64,000 nt of DNA. It comes from Spongiactinospora sp. TRM90649 (lineage in GTDB: Bacteria > Actinomycetota > Actinomycetes > Streptosporangiales > Streptosporangiaceae). How positions within the stretch are numbered: position 1 is the first letter of the stretch; every line of letters starts with the position of its first letter. Positions 51,300 to 60,419 of this stretch are shown one piece after another. The notes beneath the pieces are model-generated. The model saw nothing but the letters and a program-made list of their open reading frames with translations, ran no database searches and was not told where the DNA came from. The position numbers and the translations under genes were made by a program. The stretch spans positions 186,001 to 250,000 of the forward strand of contig NZ_JARLTC010000010.1 of NCBI RefSeq assembly GCF_029382225.1, read 5' to 3'.

Positions 51300-52081
51300 G
51301 GGCCCCGGGCTTCGCCGACGTGCTGCGCTCGGAATGGCTGAAGTTCCGCAGCCTGCGCGCCCCCGTGCTGACCGCGGCCGGGGCGCTGGCCGCTGGAATC
51401 GGCTACGGCATCCTGTTCGGCCTCCAGGGCGCGCGCCAGTACCTCCTGGCCGCCCCGGCCGACCAGGCCGCGTTCGACCCCTACGAGGCCGTCTCCCGGC
51501 CGCTGCTCTTCGTCCAGGTGATTCTGGCGGCCATGGGCGCGCTCATCGTGACCTCCGAGTACCGCTCGGGGATGATGCCCGTCAGCGTGACCGCCGTGCC
51601 CGGCCGCGGGCGGCTGCTGATGGCCAAGGCCGTCGTCGCGGGCGTCGCCGGCCTGGCGGTCGGCGCGGTCACCGCGGTGGCCACCTTCCTGACCGGGCAC
51701 GCCGTCCTGGCCGCCGGGGGCGCGCCGTCGCTGACCCTGGCCGACCCCGGGGTGCCCGGCGCGCTCACCGGCACCGCGCTGTACCTGGCCATGGCGACCC
51801 TGCTCGGTGTGGCGACGGGAACGCTGGTGCGGGCATCGGCCGGGGCGGTGAGCCTCCTCGCCGTGGGGATGGTCCTGGTCCCGGCGATGGCGAGCGTCTA
51901 CCCGGAGTGGCTGTCGAGGTTCGTGCTCACGTTCTGGCCGACGGTCGCCGGCATGCGGATCACCGCCCTGCGCCTGGACCCCCGCTTCATGGCACCGCTA
52001 CCGGGGTTCGTGCTGCTGTGCGGATTCGTGGCGGTCATGGTGGGGGCCGCGCTGTGGGCCTTCCGATCCCGCGACGTCTAG
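51296..52081 (+). CDS. ABC-2 type transporter permease
   Basis: Membrane protein of 261 aa with six predicted hydrophobic segments (VLTAAGALAAGIGYGILFG, PLLFVQVILAAMGALIV, AVVAGVAGLAVGAVTAVATFL, GTALYLAMATLLGVATG, SLLAVGMVLVPAMASVY, LPGFVLLCGFVAVMVGAALWAF). It has the family motif SEYRSGMMPVSVTAVPGRGRLLMAK after the second segment. It is co-translated with the ATPase by an ATGA overlap. Substrate unknown. Confidence 0.9.
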   Translation: MRAPGFADVLRSEWLKFRSLRAPVLTAAGALAAGIGYGILFGLQGARQYLLAAPADQAAFDPYEAVSRPLLFVQVILAAMGALIVTSEYRSGMMPVSVTAVPGRGRLLMAKAVVAGVAGLAVGAVTAVATFLTGHAVLAAGGAPSLTLADPGVPGALTGTALYLAMATLLGVATGTLVRASAGAVSLLAVGMVLVPAMASVYPEWLSRFVLTFWPTVAGMRITALRLDPRFMAPLPGFVLLCGFVAVMVGAALWAFRSRDV

Positions 52082-52145
52082 TCGCCTATTCTCCGAGGGG
52101 AAGCGGACGGCGGGAGACGGTGCAGGAGACGGTGGGGGAGCGGCG

Positions 52146-52862
52146 GTGAGCGCGAGGATCGCGGGCGCGGGCGAACGGCTGCTCGTGGTGGACGACGAGG
52201 CGACCGTGCGGGAACTGCTGTCGGCGACGCTGCGCTTCGCGGGCTTCACGGTGTCCTCGGCGGCCACCGGCGCCCAGGCGCTGGAGTCGGCCCGCGAGGA
52301 TCCGCCCGACCTCGTGCTGCTCGATGTGATGCTGCCCGACATGGATGGCTTCGAGGTGGTCAGACGGCTTCGCGTGCCCGGCGCCCGCACCACGGCCGGG
52401 CAGGTCCCCGTGCTCTTCCTGACCGCCCGCGACTCCCCGGCCGACAAGATCAACGGATTGACGCTCGGCGGCGACGACTACGTCACCAAGCCCTTCGACC
52501 TGGAGGAGCTGATCGCCCGGATCCACGCCATCCTGCGCCGCACCGGCGGAGGCCGGTCGCCGGGCACGCTGGTGATCGGCGACCTGGAGGTCGATCCCGA
52601 AGGCCACCAGGCGCTGCGGGAGGGCGAGCCGGTCCGCCTGTCGCCGACCGAGTTCAAGCTGCTGCACTACCTCGCGCTCAACGCCGGGCGGGTGGTCTCC
52701 AAGGCGCAGATCCTCGACCACGTCTGGCACTACGACTTCAACGGCGACGCGAGCATCGTCGACACCTATGTCAGCTACCTGCGCCGGAAGATCGACAGCC
52801 GGCTCCCCAAGCTGATCCACACGGTGCACGGCGTCGGATACGTCCTGCGCCGGCCGAGGTAG
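52146..52862 (+). CDS. OmpR/PhoB-family response regulator
   Basis: Protein of 238 aa. The receiver domain (about residues 10-130) has the acidic pair DDE (about 16-18), phospho-acceptor Asp60 in LVLLDVMLPDMDG, Thr in FLTARDS, and Lys in VTKPFDLEEL. The winged-helix DNA-binding domain (about 140-236) contains LSPTEFKLLHYLALNAGRVVSKAQILDHVW and VSYLRRKID. The GTG is preceded by GGGGGAG. The sensor kinase gene follows after 12 nt and the ABC exporter genes precede it by 64 nt. Confidence 0.95.
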   Translation: MSARIAGAGERLLVVDDEATVRELLSATLRFAGFTVSSAATGAQALESAREDPPDLVLLDVMLPDMDGFEVVRRLRVPGARTTAGQVPVLFLTARDSPADKINGLTLGGDDYVTKPFDLEELIARIHAILRRTGGGRSPGTLVIGDLEVDPEGHQALREGEPVRLSPTEFKLLHYLALNAGRVVSKAQILDHVWHYDFNGDASIVDTYVSYLRRKIDSRLPKLIHTVHGVGYVLRRPR

Positions 52863-52874
52863 AAGGGCGGGCCG

Positions 52875-54374
52875 ATGCGGGTGACGGGCCGGATCTCACT
52901 GCGCGGGCGCCTGCTGGCGATCGCCATGGCGCTGCTGGCGACGGGCCTGGCGATCAGCTCGGGCGTCGTGGTGGGCATGCTCAGGTCGCATCTCGTCGGC
53001 CGGGTGGACCAGCAACTGCGCCCGCTCTCGCTGGTGCTGGCACGGGTCTCCGCCGACCGGCTGCGCCCGATGATCTTGCCCGAGGGCAGCCAGGCGATCC
53101 AGGCGCTGACCGGGGGACTGGACCTGGTCGGCGACGTGTACGCCGCCTACCTCGACGCCCGTGGCGCGGTGCGGCGGGTGGGCGGCTCGGCCGGGAGCCC
53201 TCCGGTCCTGTCCGGGCTCGACAAGGCGTCCGTGGCCAGGCTCGGCGGCGAGCCGTTCGAGGTCGAGTCGGCCGACGGCCGCTCGTCCTGGCGGGTGATC
53301 GCGCTGCCCCGGGCCGCCCGGCCGTTCCCGGCGGGGGAGGACACGCCTCCGCCCGAGCCGGGCAGCGGCGTCGTGATCGCCGCCTCCCTGGACGGCGTGA
53401 CCTCCACGGTCGGCCGGCTGGCCGCGGTCTGCGCGCTGACCGGGCTCGGCCTGCTGGCGATGCTGACGGCGGGCGGCTGGTACGCGGTGCGCGCCGGGCT
53501 CGCCCCGCTGCGCCGGATCGAGGAGACCGCCGCCGCGATCGCCCAGGGCGACCTGACCAGGCGCGTGCCGGAGACGATGCCGCCGGGCAGCGAGGTGGGG
53601 CGCCTGTCGGCCGCGCTGAACGGCATGCTGGTCCAGATCGAGGAGGCGTTCGCGGACCGGGAGGAGTCGCAGGCGCGGATGCGCCGCTTCGTCGCCGACG
53701 TCAGCCACGAGCTGCGCACCCCGCTGTTCGGCATCAAGGGCTTCTCCGACCTGTACCGGATGGGCGGGCTGAGCGGCCCCGACGACGTCGACATGACGAT
53801 GGCGCGGATCCAGAGCGAGGCGGCTCGCCTGGCCCGGCTGGTGGAGGACCTCCTGCTGCTGGCCCGGCTGGACGAGGGAGAGGCGGCCCCGGCGATGGAG
53901 CCGGCCCCGATGGACCTGCGCTCGCTGGCCGCCGACGCCCGCCACGACCTGCGGGCCTTGGACCCGGCCCGCGAGATCCGGCTGACCGGCGTCGTCGCCG
54001 GGACCCCTCCGGCGGGCGCGCCCGTGCTCGGGGACGAGGCCAGGCTCCGCCAGGTGGTGGCGAACCTGGTCGGCAACGCGGTGGCGCACACGCCCGAGGG
54101 CACACCCGTGCGCGTCGGGGTGGGCACGCGTGACGGCGAGGCGCTGCTGGTGATCGAGGACGAGGGGCCCGGTCTCGACGAGACGCAGGCCGCGAGGGTG
54201 TTCGACCGCTTCTACCGTGTGGACGGCTCGCGCACCAGGGACGGCGGCGGCGGCGGGGCGGGCCTGGGCCTGTCCATCGCCCAGTCGATCACCAGGGCGC
54301 ACGGCGGCCGGGTGGAGCTGCGCACGGCCCCCGGGCGGGGCGCGGCCTTCGCCATCGTCCTGCCCCTGGCTTGA
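52875..54374 (+). CDS. Sensor histidine kinase
   Basis: Membrane kinase of 499 aa. TM1 is near residues 13-36, followed by an extracytoplasmic sensor of about 140 residues and TM2 at about 180-205. The HAMP domain lies at about 205-258 (APLRRIEETAAAIAQGDLTRRVPE). HisKA has His278 in DVSHELRTPLFGIKGF. HATPase has the N box VVANLVGNAVAHTPEG, G1 IEDEGPGLD, F box VFDRFYRVDGSR and G2 GAGLGLSIAQSI. It partners the response regulator immediately upstream. The stimulus is unknown; the adjacent exporter suggests a membrane-active compound. Confidence 0.95.
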   Translation: MRVTGRISLRGRLLAIAMALLATGLAISSGVVVGMLRSHLVGRVDQQLRPLSLVLARVSADRLRPMILPEGSQAIQALTGGLDLVGDVYAAYLDARGAVRRVGGSAGSPPVLSGLDKASVARLGGEPFEVESADGRSSWRVIALPRAARPFPAGEDTPPPEPGSGVVIAASLDGVTSTVGRLAAVCALTGLGLLAMLTAGGWYAVRAGLAPLRRIEETAAAIAQGDLTRRVPETMPPGSEVGRLSAALNGMLVQIEEAFADREESQARMRRFVADVSHELRTPLFGIKGFSDLYRMGGLSGPDDVDMTMARIQSEAARLARLVEDLLLLARLDEGEAAPAMEPAPMDLRSLAADARHDLRALDPAREIRLTGVVAGTPPAGAPVLGDEARLRQVVANLVGNAVAHTPEGTPVRVGVGTRDGEALLVIEDEGPGLDETQAARVFDRFYRVDGSRTRDGGGGGAGLGLSIAQSITRAHGGRVELRTAPGRGAAFAIVLPLA

Positions 54375-54406
54375 ACGCGGTCGGAACGTGTTCTGGGGGG
54401 AGTGCG

Positions 54407-54590
54407 TCACTCCCGGCGCGCGTAGGCGCCGATACCGGACTCAAGCGCGGTGAACGCCGTGACGGCCTGCGCGCGGATGCCGGGCACGATCGCGTCCAGC
54501 GCCTCACCGGCGAGCTTCCGCTCGACCGCCGAGCCGGTCAGCACCCGGAGCACGCCGCAGATCTGGGCGGCGACCAGCCGCGGCCTCGTC
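54407..54590 (-). pseudogene. TetR-family regulator, C-terminal remnant at a deletion scar
   Basis: The minus-strand frame ends with [33 protein letters not shown]...[16 protein letters not shown], the typical final helices of TetR/AcrR drug regulators. Upstream of about 54590 the same frame is simply the antisense of an ABC ATPase gene. No HTH remains. It is the left side of a deletion that also beheaded the adjacent ATPase. Confidence 0.75.
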
Positions 54591-54902
54591 CACCGCCCGC
54601 CGCTGCTCTTCCTGGACGAACCCACCACCGGACTCGACCCGCAGAGCCGCGCCGAGCTGTGGGACCACATCCGCCGCCTGCGCGAGGAGCAGGGCATGAC
54701 CGTCTTCCTGAGCACCCACTACCTCGACGAGGCCGACGCGCTGTGCGACCGCCTGCTGGTCATCCACCGGGGAGGCATCCTCGCCGAGGGCACGTCCGCC
54801 GAACTGAAGGACCGCGTATCCCGCGATCCCGGTGCCCCGCCGCCCACCCTCGACGCGGCGTTCCTGGCGATCACCGGCACCGCGATCGACGCGGAGGGCT
54901 GA
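54585..54902 (+). pseudogene. Drug ABC transporter ATPase, N-terminally deleted
   Basis: From 54585 the frame reads [19 protein letters not shown] (Walker B), [17 protein letters not shown] (switch His), [13 protein letters not shown] and a normal DrrA-type end. Walker A, the Q-loop and the signature motif are missing, because the preceding DNA belongs to the opposite-strand TetR remnant. The frame stays open upstream through that remnant to an ATG at 54450, but the resulting protein could not bind ATP normally. It is therefore a pseudogene whose 3' end still precedes an intact permease gene. Confidence 0.85.
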
Positions 54903-54906
54903 GCCG

Positions 54907-55650
54907 ATGGAATCCGCCCTGACCGCCGTCCGTGACACCTGGACGGTGTTCCGCCACAATCTGCGCGTCACCCTGAAGGCCCGGGCAGGCATCCTGTTCG
55001 GCGCGGCCCAGCCGGTGCTGTTCCTGGTGCTGTTCGGGCCGCTGTTCCAGACCATCGGCACCTGGGAGACCCTGGTGCCCGGCCTGATCGTGCAACTCGC
55101 GCTGTTCAGCGCAGGGCTGTCCGGCTTCGGCATCGTCTTCGACGCCAGGTTCGGCGTCCTCGACCGGCTGCGGGCCACCCCCGCGAGCCGGGCGTCGCTG
55201 CTGTTCGGCCGGGTGCTGGGCAACTCGGCCACGCTGCTCCTCCAGACGGTGCCGCTGGTGGCGCTGGGCTACGCGTTCGGGATGCGCGCCCCGCTGGGCG
55301 GGGCGCTGCTCGCCCTGGTGGTGGTGAGCGTCCTCGGGATCGGCCTGGCCGCGGTGTCCTACGCCATCGCCCTGGTCATCGACGAGAACGCGTTCGCCCC
55401 CGTGATGAGCACGGCCGTGCTGCCGCTGACACTGCTGTCCGGCGCGTTCCTGCCGATGGCGATGGCCCCGCCCTGGCTGGACGCGCTCTCCCGACTGACC
55501 CCGTTCCGTTACGTCGTGGAGGCGATGCGCGAGCTGTTCGCGGGCGTCTACACCGGCGGCGTGGTCCTCACGGGCCTGGCGGTGGCGCTGATCTTCACCG
55601 CCGCGTGCACGGCCCTTGGCCTGCGGGTCTTCGGCCGATCCCAGGGCTGA
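54907..55650 (+). CDS. ABC-2 type drug transporter permease (DrrB-like), orphaned
   Basis: Membrane protein of 247 aa with six segments: TVFRHNLRVTLKARAGILFGAAQPVLFLVLFGPLF at the start, then LIVQLALFSAGLSGFGIVFDARFGVLDRLRATPASRASLLFGRVLG (the family's conserved central loop), and a C-terminal LTPFRYVVEAMRELFAGVYTGGVVLTGLAV. It looks complete. Its partner ATPase directly upstream lacks its N-terminal half, so this exporter is probably inactive unless another ATPase substitutes. It starts 4 nt after the ATPase stop. Confidence 0.9.
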   Translation: MESALTAVRDTWTVFRHNLRVTLKARAGILFGAAQPVLFLVLFGPLFQTIGTWETLVPGLIVQLALFSAGLSGFGIVFDARFGVLDRLRATPASRASLLFGRVLGNSATLLLQTVPLVALGYAFGMRAPLGGALLALVVVSVLGIGLAAVSYAIALVIDENAFAPVMSTAVLPLTLLSGAFLPMAMAPPWLDALSRLTPFRYVVEAMRELFAGVYTGGVVLTGLAVALIFTAACTALGLRVFGRSQG

Positions 55651-55712
55651 CAGATTTCCTTGACCGCTGCGGTGCTCGCGTGAAGGTGCTCGAATTCACT
55701 AGCGTTGCCCGC

Positions 55713-57770
55713 ATGACCGCACCGGCCAAGGCGCCGTCCACGCCTTCATCCCCCAATCACTCCGCGCACTGGCTGCCCGTGCGTCCGAGGCTCATCCTGG
55801 CCAGCGCATTCATGCTCTTCCTTGAGCTGGCGCTGATCAGGTGGACCGGATCCAACATCGTCCACCTGAGCTACTTCACCAACTTCGTGCTGCTCGGATC
55901 GTTCCTCGGCATCGGGCTCGGCTTCCTGCGCGTCGGCAGGACCAGCCGTCTGCCGTACTACTCGCCGATCACGCTGGCGCTGCTCGTCGTGATCATCCTG
56001 CTCTTCCCCGTGACCGTCGACCGCAACACCGAAGGGGTCCTGTACTGGACCAGCCTGGGCACCACCGGCCCACCGCCCTGGCTGATCCTGCCCGTGATCT
56101 TCTGCGCGGCCGCGGTGATCCTGATGGGCCCGGCCGAGCTGGTCGGGCGCTGCTTCCCCGAACTGCCCCGGCTGGAGGCCTACCGCTACGACCTGATCGG
56201 CAGCCTCACCGGCATCGTGCTGTTCACCGCGCTGTCCTTCCTCAGCGCGCCGCCCGTCGTGTGGGGCGCCATCAGCGCCGTGGCCTACGCCGCGCTGCTG
56301 TGGCCGCCGCGCCTGCTCGGCAAGATCCTCGTCGTGGTTCCCGCGCTGGTCGTGGTGGGGGCGCTCACCTCGGAGACCCTGACGGCGGGCGCGCTCTGGT
56401 CGCCGTACTACAAGGTGACCTCCGAGGTCCGCGACTACGTCGGCGTGCCCGTGATGGACATCCAGGTCAACGGCATCCCGCACCAGCAGGCCGTGCCCGC
56501 GGCCAAGCGGCTGGAGTGGGAGCGGCAGTACGGCCTGCCGTACGAACGGGCGGCCAAGCCGTCGCTCGACGACGTGCTGATCGTCGGCGCCGGCAGCGGC
56601 ACCGACGTGGCCATCGCGCTCAGCAAGGGCGCCAAGAAGGTGGACGCCGTGGAGATCGACCCGCAGCTTCGCGGGCTCGGCGACCGCCACCCCGACCGTC
56701 CCTACGCCGACCCGCGGGTCACCACCCACGTCACCGACGGCCGGGCCTTCCTCGAACAGACCGGCAAGAAGTACGACCTGATCCTGTTCGCCCTGCCCGA
56801 CTCGCTGACCCTCGTCTCCGGGGCCAGCTCGCTGCGGCTGGAGAGCTACCTGTTCACGCAGGAGGCCATGCGGGCCGCCCGTGACCACCTCAAGCCCGGC
56901 GGCACCTTCTCGATGTACAACTACTACCGCGAGCGCTGGCTGGTGGACCGCCTGGCCTCCACCATGCAGGCCGCCTTCGGGCACCTGCCGTGCGTCGACG
57001 TCGTCAGCGAGGCCGGTCAGCAGGCCGTGATCACCGCCGGGGTCACCCCCGACGCGCAGCTCTGCGGTCCGGGCATCTGGGCGGGGGCCGCGGCGGGCAC
57101 CCCGCCGCCGTCGCACGACGACCGGCCGTTCCTCTACCTGAAGGACCGGACGATCCCGCCGATCTACATCATCACGCTCGCGCTCATCCTCATCGTGAGC
57201 CTGCTGGCGGTGCGCGCGGTGGCGGGCCCCTACCGGCGGATGGCGCCCTACGGCGACCTGTTCCTGCTCGGCGTGGGCTTCCTGCTGCTGGAGACCAAGA
57301 GCGTCACCGGGTTCGCGCTGCTGTTCGGCACCACCTGGGTGGTCAACGCGATCGTGTTCGCGGGCGTGCTGGTGGCGGTGCTCGCGGCGGTGGAGGTGAC
57401 CCGCCGATTCCGTACACCACCGCTGCCGGTGATGTACGGCGTGCTGGCCGCGGGGCTGCTGCTGGCCTGGCTCGTGCCCAACTCCTGGCTGCTCGGCCTG
57501 CCCGTGCCGCTGCGCGCCGTGGTGGCCGTGGTGGTGGCGTTCCTGCCGATCTTCGCGGCCAACGTGGTGTTCGCCAAGCGGTTCGCCGACAGCGCCGACG
57601 GCACCACGTCCTTCGGCGCCAACCTGCTCGGCGCGATGGTGGGCGGATGCCTTGAGTACTTCGCGCTGCTGGTCGGTTACCAGGGCCTGCTGATCATCGC
57701 GGCCGTGATCTATCTGGGCGCGTTCCTGCTGCTGCCGAGGAAGGGCGTCGCCGCCGCTTCCTCCTCCTAG
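55713..57770 (+). CDS. Membrane-embedded spermidine/spermine-synthase-like protein
   Basis: Protein of 685 aa. About seven hydrophobic segments lie in residues 25-235 (LILASAFMLFLELALIRWTGSNIVHLSYF, VIFCAAAVILMGPAELVGRCFPELPRLEAYRYDLIGSL). A cytoplasmic polyamine-synthase-like domain covers about 240-470, with SAM-site motif DDVLIVGAGSGTDVAIALSKGAKKVDAVEIDP, then VTDGRAFLEQTGKKYDLILFALPDSLTLVSG. About seven more segments follow. Only the nucleotide-binding half of aminopropyltransferases is clear, so the reaction is uncertain. The DLI-GS loop and ELALIRW motif are typical of this transporter-like fused family. Confidence 0.9.
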   Translation: MTAPAKAPSTPSSPNHSAHWLPVRPRLILASAFMLFLELALIRWTGSNIVHLSYFTNFVLLGSFLGIGLGFLRVGRTSRLPYYSPITLALLVVIILLFPVTVDRNTEGVLYWTSLGTTGPPPWLILPVIFCAAAVILMGPAELVGRCFPELPRLEAYRYDLIGSLTGIVLFTALSFLSAPPVVWGAISAVAYAALLWPPRLLGKILVVVPALVVVGALTSETLTAGALWSPYYKVTSEVRDYVGVPVMDIQVNGIPHQQAVPAAKRLEWERQYGLPYERAAKPSLDDVLIVGAGSGTDVAIALSKGAKKVDAVEIDPQLRGLGDRHPDRPYADPRVTTHVTDGRAFLEQTGKKYDLILFALPDSLTLVSGASSLRLESYLFTQEAMRAARDHLKPGGTFSMYNYYRERWLVDRLASTMQAAFGHLPCVDVVSEAGQQAVITAGVTPDAQLCGPGIWAGAAAGTPPPSHDDRPFLYLKDRTIPPIYIITLALILIVSLLAVRAVAGPYRRMAPYGDLFLLGVGFLLLETKSVTGFALLFGTTWVVNAIVFAGVLVAVLAAVEVTRRFRTPPLPVMYGVLAAGLLLAWLVPNSWLLGLPVPLRAVVAVVVAFLPIFAANVVFAKRFADSADGTTSFGANLLGAMVGGCLEYFALLVGYQGLLIIAAVIYLGAFLLLPRKGVAAASSS

Positions 57771-57776
57771 CGACGG

Positions 57777-57805
57777 GTCCCGGCCGCCCTCTGGGCGGCC
57801 GGGAC
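57777..57805. terminator. Convergent terminator hairpin
   Basis: Perfect 13-nt arms GTCCCGGCCGCCC / GGGCGGCCGGGAC with the loop TCT lie between the stop codons of the spermidine-synthase-like gene and the LCP gene. Confidence 0.85.
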
Positions 57806-57812
57806 ATCGCCG

Positions 57813-60227
57813 TCAGAGCCCGCAGACCTCGTCGAGGTCCTTGGCGCCCTGGCCGTTCTTGGTCGGCGTCTGCGTGGGCGTCGCGGCCTTGTCCGGCGTC
57901 GGGGTGTCGGACGGGCGGGGCGACTCGGTGACGCCGGGCGACGTCGTGACGTTCGCCGCCAAGGCCCGGCGGGGCTGCGTGGAGTTGCGCAGCGACGTGG
58001 CCACCGTGCGCCGCAGCTTGACCCAGTCCACATTGCCCGGCCAGAACGCCGGAGGCACGAACTGGGTGCTGGTGATCTTGGCGCCTCTGACCTTCAGCGC
58101 CAGCTCCGCCAGGTGTTCGAGCAGCTCGCGGGGGATGTCGGTGCTGGCCAGCCGCTTGGTGGCGCTGGCGATCTTGTTGAAGTTGGCGAGCACCACGCTG
58201 GGGGTCGCCTGCTGGGCGAACGCCCCGATGACACATCGCTGGCGGGCCATCCGGGAGTAGTCGTCGCTGTCCACCCGGGAGCGGCCGTACCAGAGCGTCT
58301 CCTCGCCGGAGAGCCTGCGGTAACCGGCCTTGATGGTGCCCGCGGTGCCGAAGTGGCCGCCCCACTTGATGTCCTGCTGGACGCGGATCTTCAGGCCGCC
58401 GATGGCGTCCACCAGGTCGGCGAAGCCGTACATGTTGACCAGCGCGTAGTAGTCGATCTTGAAGCCCAGGGTGTGCCCGATCGCCTCCTTCAGCGCGCGG
58501 GGGCCCTGGTGCTTGGCGCCCATGATCTGCGGGTTGTCCTCGGCGTACTGCCAGACCTCGTTGAGCAGGCCGCCGTTGGGCTGCTCGGCCAGGAAGCCGT
58601 TCGGGAACTGCCTGGCGAGCGCGGTGCCCGGGGGGAACCGTACGTGCTGCAGGTTGCGGGGCAGGCTGAACATCACCGTGTTGCCGGTCTTCACGTGCAC
58701 GCTGGCCACGGTCATGCTGTCGGTGCGCACACCGGTCCGGTTGCCCGCCGCGTCACCGCCGACCAGCAGGAAGTTCACCCGCTCCCGGCCGTTCCACGGG
58801 TCCTCCTCCTTGATCGGCACGGTGGTGCCCTCGTGGTTGGACCGGAAGATCGAGTTCACGGTTTCGCGGGCCTCGATGACGGTGCCGGCGACGAGCGCGA
58901 ACGGCGTGATCACCGTCACGCACAGCACGCCCACGGCGATGCCGGACACGATCTGGCCGCCGCTGTTGAGCCGGTCGGGCTTGAGCGTGATGTAGGAGAA
59001 CAGCACCAGCAGGAACCAGGCGAGCGCGCCGACCCCGGCCAGTACGGAGGCGGTCAGCAGGGTGCTGTCGCGGACGGCGAGTCCGGGGTTGTGCCAGGTG
59101 GCGATGCCGAAGGCCAGGCCGCCGAGCAGCACCAGCACGAAGGCGCCGAGCAGGATGTATCCGGGGCGGCGCCGTCCGGCGCGCAGGTGCGCGGCACCCG
59201 GCAGCAGGGCCGAGATCCCGGTCCAGCCGATGACCGAAGCGGCGCTCATCCGCCTGGCGAACTTGGGCCCCCCACCCGACCGCGACCGGCCGCCCCCACC
59301 GGTCCCGCCGGGTCCCCCCGGACGGCCAGGCCCACCGCCTCCCGGCCCCTCCGGCCCACCGGGGTGGCCGTCATCGGCCCCCTGCCCGCGCGGACGCCCA
59401 GGACCACCGGGCCGGCCCGAGCCGCTCCCGGGCCCTTCCGGCCCACTGGGGTGTGAGTGGCCGTGGCCGTCATCGGCCCCCTGGCCGCGTGAGCGTCCAG
59501 ATCCGCCGGGCCCTCGCCCAGAGCCGCTTCCCGGTCCTTCCGGGCCGCCGGGGTGTGAGTGGCCGTCATCGGCCGTGCCGTCCGCTCCCCGGGCGCGTGG
59601 GCGGGCGGAGGCTTCGGGGTGTGAACGTTCCATGGCGTCCGGGCCGCCGCCGTAGGGGCCCGCGGAGCCGGTACGGGCGTTGGGGTGCTCGCGGGTGGCG
59701 TCGCCGTCCCGGACGGCCTGGCCGTCCTGGCCGGGGCGCGCGCCCGGGGCGTCGTCCGGTCCATCGCCGGGCGCGTCCCGGCGCGCCGGTCCGCGTCCCG
59801 GGGGCGGCGGACGGCGGCGCTTGGAGCCGCCAGAGGAGCCTTCCGGACGGCGCACTCGCCGCGTCCGCGGCTCCGCGGACTCGTTCTCGCCGCCGTTCCA
59901 GGGCTCGGAGGAGGCCTCCCAGGTGGTGGGAGTGGAGGCGGCGTGGGGGGCGTCGTGCCCGCCGGGGGGCGTGGCGCCGACCGCCCACATGGTGCCGGTG
60001 GCCGGTGCGTCCGTGGGCCCGTTCCCGGCCGGCGGCCGGTCCTGGTCGGCCCCGTCGCTCGGGGTCACGCGGAACTCGCCCGTGTGCGGGGGAGAAGCGC
60101 CCTGGTCGGGGGGCGGGGGGCCGGGAGCCGGGCGGGGACGACGCTGCTGGCCGGAGGCAGAACCGCGCCGGGGGCGTCGTTTCCCGCCGCCGTTCGCGGG
60201 ATCCCCCGATGACTGCCCATGGCGCAT
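57813..60227 (-). CDS. LCP (LytR-CpsA-Psr) family cell-wall glycopolymer transferase
   Basis: Protein of 804 aa. The first 340 residues or so are hydrophilic and rich in Gly, Pro, Arg and Asp, with internal repeats. Four membrane segments follow (about 345-470: VIGWTGISALLPG, YILLGAFVLVLLGGLAFGIA, LLTASVLAGVGALAWFLLVLF, IVSGIAVGVLCVTVITPFALVAG). The extracellular LCP domain covers about 500-740: VNFLLVGGDAAGNRTGVRTDSMTVASVHVKTGNTVMFSLPRN, FADLVDAIGGLKIRV, and SRVDSDDYSRMARQRCVIGAF. A Thr/Pro-rich tail closes. LCP enzymes attach teichoic-type polymers to peptidoglycan. The GTG two codons upstream of the ATG is an alternative start. Confidence 0.93.
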   Translation of the reverse strand: MRHGQSSGDPANGGGKRRPRRGSASGQQRRPRPAPGPPPPDQGASPPHTGEFRVTPSDGADQDRPPAGNGPTDAPATGTMWAVGATPPGGHDAPHAASTPTTWEASSEPWNGGENESAEPRTRRVRRPEGSSGGSKRRRPPPPGRGPARRDAPGDGPDDAPGARPGQDGQAVRDGDATREHPNARTGSAGPYGGGPDAMERSHPEASARPRARGADGTADDGHSHPGGPEGPGSGSGRGPGGSGRSRGQGADDGHGHSHPSGPEGPGSGSGRPGGPGRPRGQGADDGHPGGPEGPGGGGPGRPGGPGGTGGGGRSRSGGGPKFARRMSAASVIGWTGISALLPGAAHLRAGRRRPGYILLGAFVLVLLGGLAFGIATWHNPGLAVRDSTLLTASVLAGVGALAWFLLVLFSYITLKPDRLNSGGQIVSGIAVGVLCVTVITPFALVAGTVIEARETVNSIFRSNHEGTTVPIKEEDPWNGRERVNFLLVGGDAAGNRTGVRTDSMTVASVHVKTGNTVMFSLPRNLQHVRFPPGTALARQFPNGFLAEQPNGGLLNEVWQYAEDNPQIMGAKHQGPRALKEAIGHTLGFKIDYYALVNMYGFADLVDAIGGLKIRVQQDIKWGGHFGTAGTIKAGYRRLSGEETLWYGRSRVDSDDYSRMARQRCVIGAFAQQATPSVVLANFNKIASATKRLASTDIPRELLEHLAELALKVRGAKITSTQFVPPAFWPGNVDWVKLRRTVATSLRNSTQPRRALAANVTTSPGVTESPRPSDTPTPDKAATPTQTPTKNGQGAKDLDEVCGL
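59290..59600 (-). repeat. Imperfect tandem repeats in the LCP gene 5' region
   Basis: About three units of 75-100 bp encode repeats built on GPEGPGSGSGR, RGQGADDG and HSHP/HPGG. Codon-level similarity is high, consistent with slippage or unequal exchange. The encoded segment is disordered and cytoplasmic. Confidence 0.7.
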
Positions 60228-60419
60228 CGTCACACCGCTCCCTCGTCCGTCATGTGATCCAGGCGTGGCCACCGGCCCGGCCGGGCCGGTGGCGGTCAGG
60301 CGATTGACCAGGCCAAACCTGTCTTTGGTCCCCCGTTGTACGGGAATTGCCCAGGATTCTACGCCCCATACCTGGACAACACCGACAGATGGCCAACCAC
60401 CAATGAATAGCCCATTAAT

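Noticed and set aside
50388..54374. Bce-type bacitracin-sensing module
   Set aside because: The permease has six segments and lacks the large extracellular domain of BceB, and the kinase has a sizeable extracytoplasmic sensor unlike the intramembrane-sensing BceS. It is better left as a general ABC plus two-component unit.
59290..59600. Repeats that could suggest a CRISPR array
   Set aside because: Units differ in length, have no spacers of constant size and are in frame within the LCP coding sequence.
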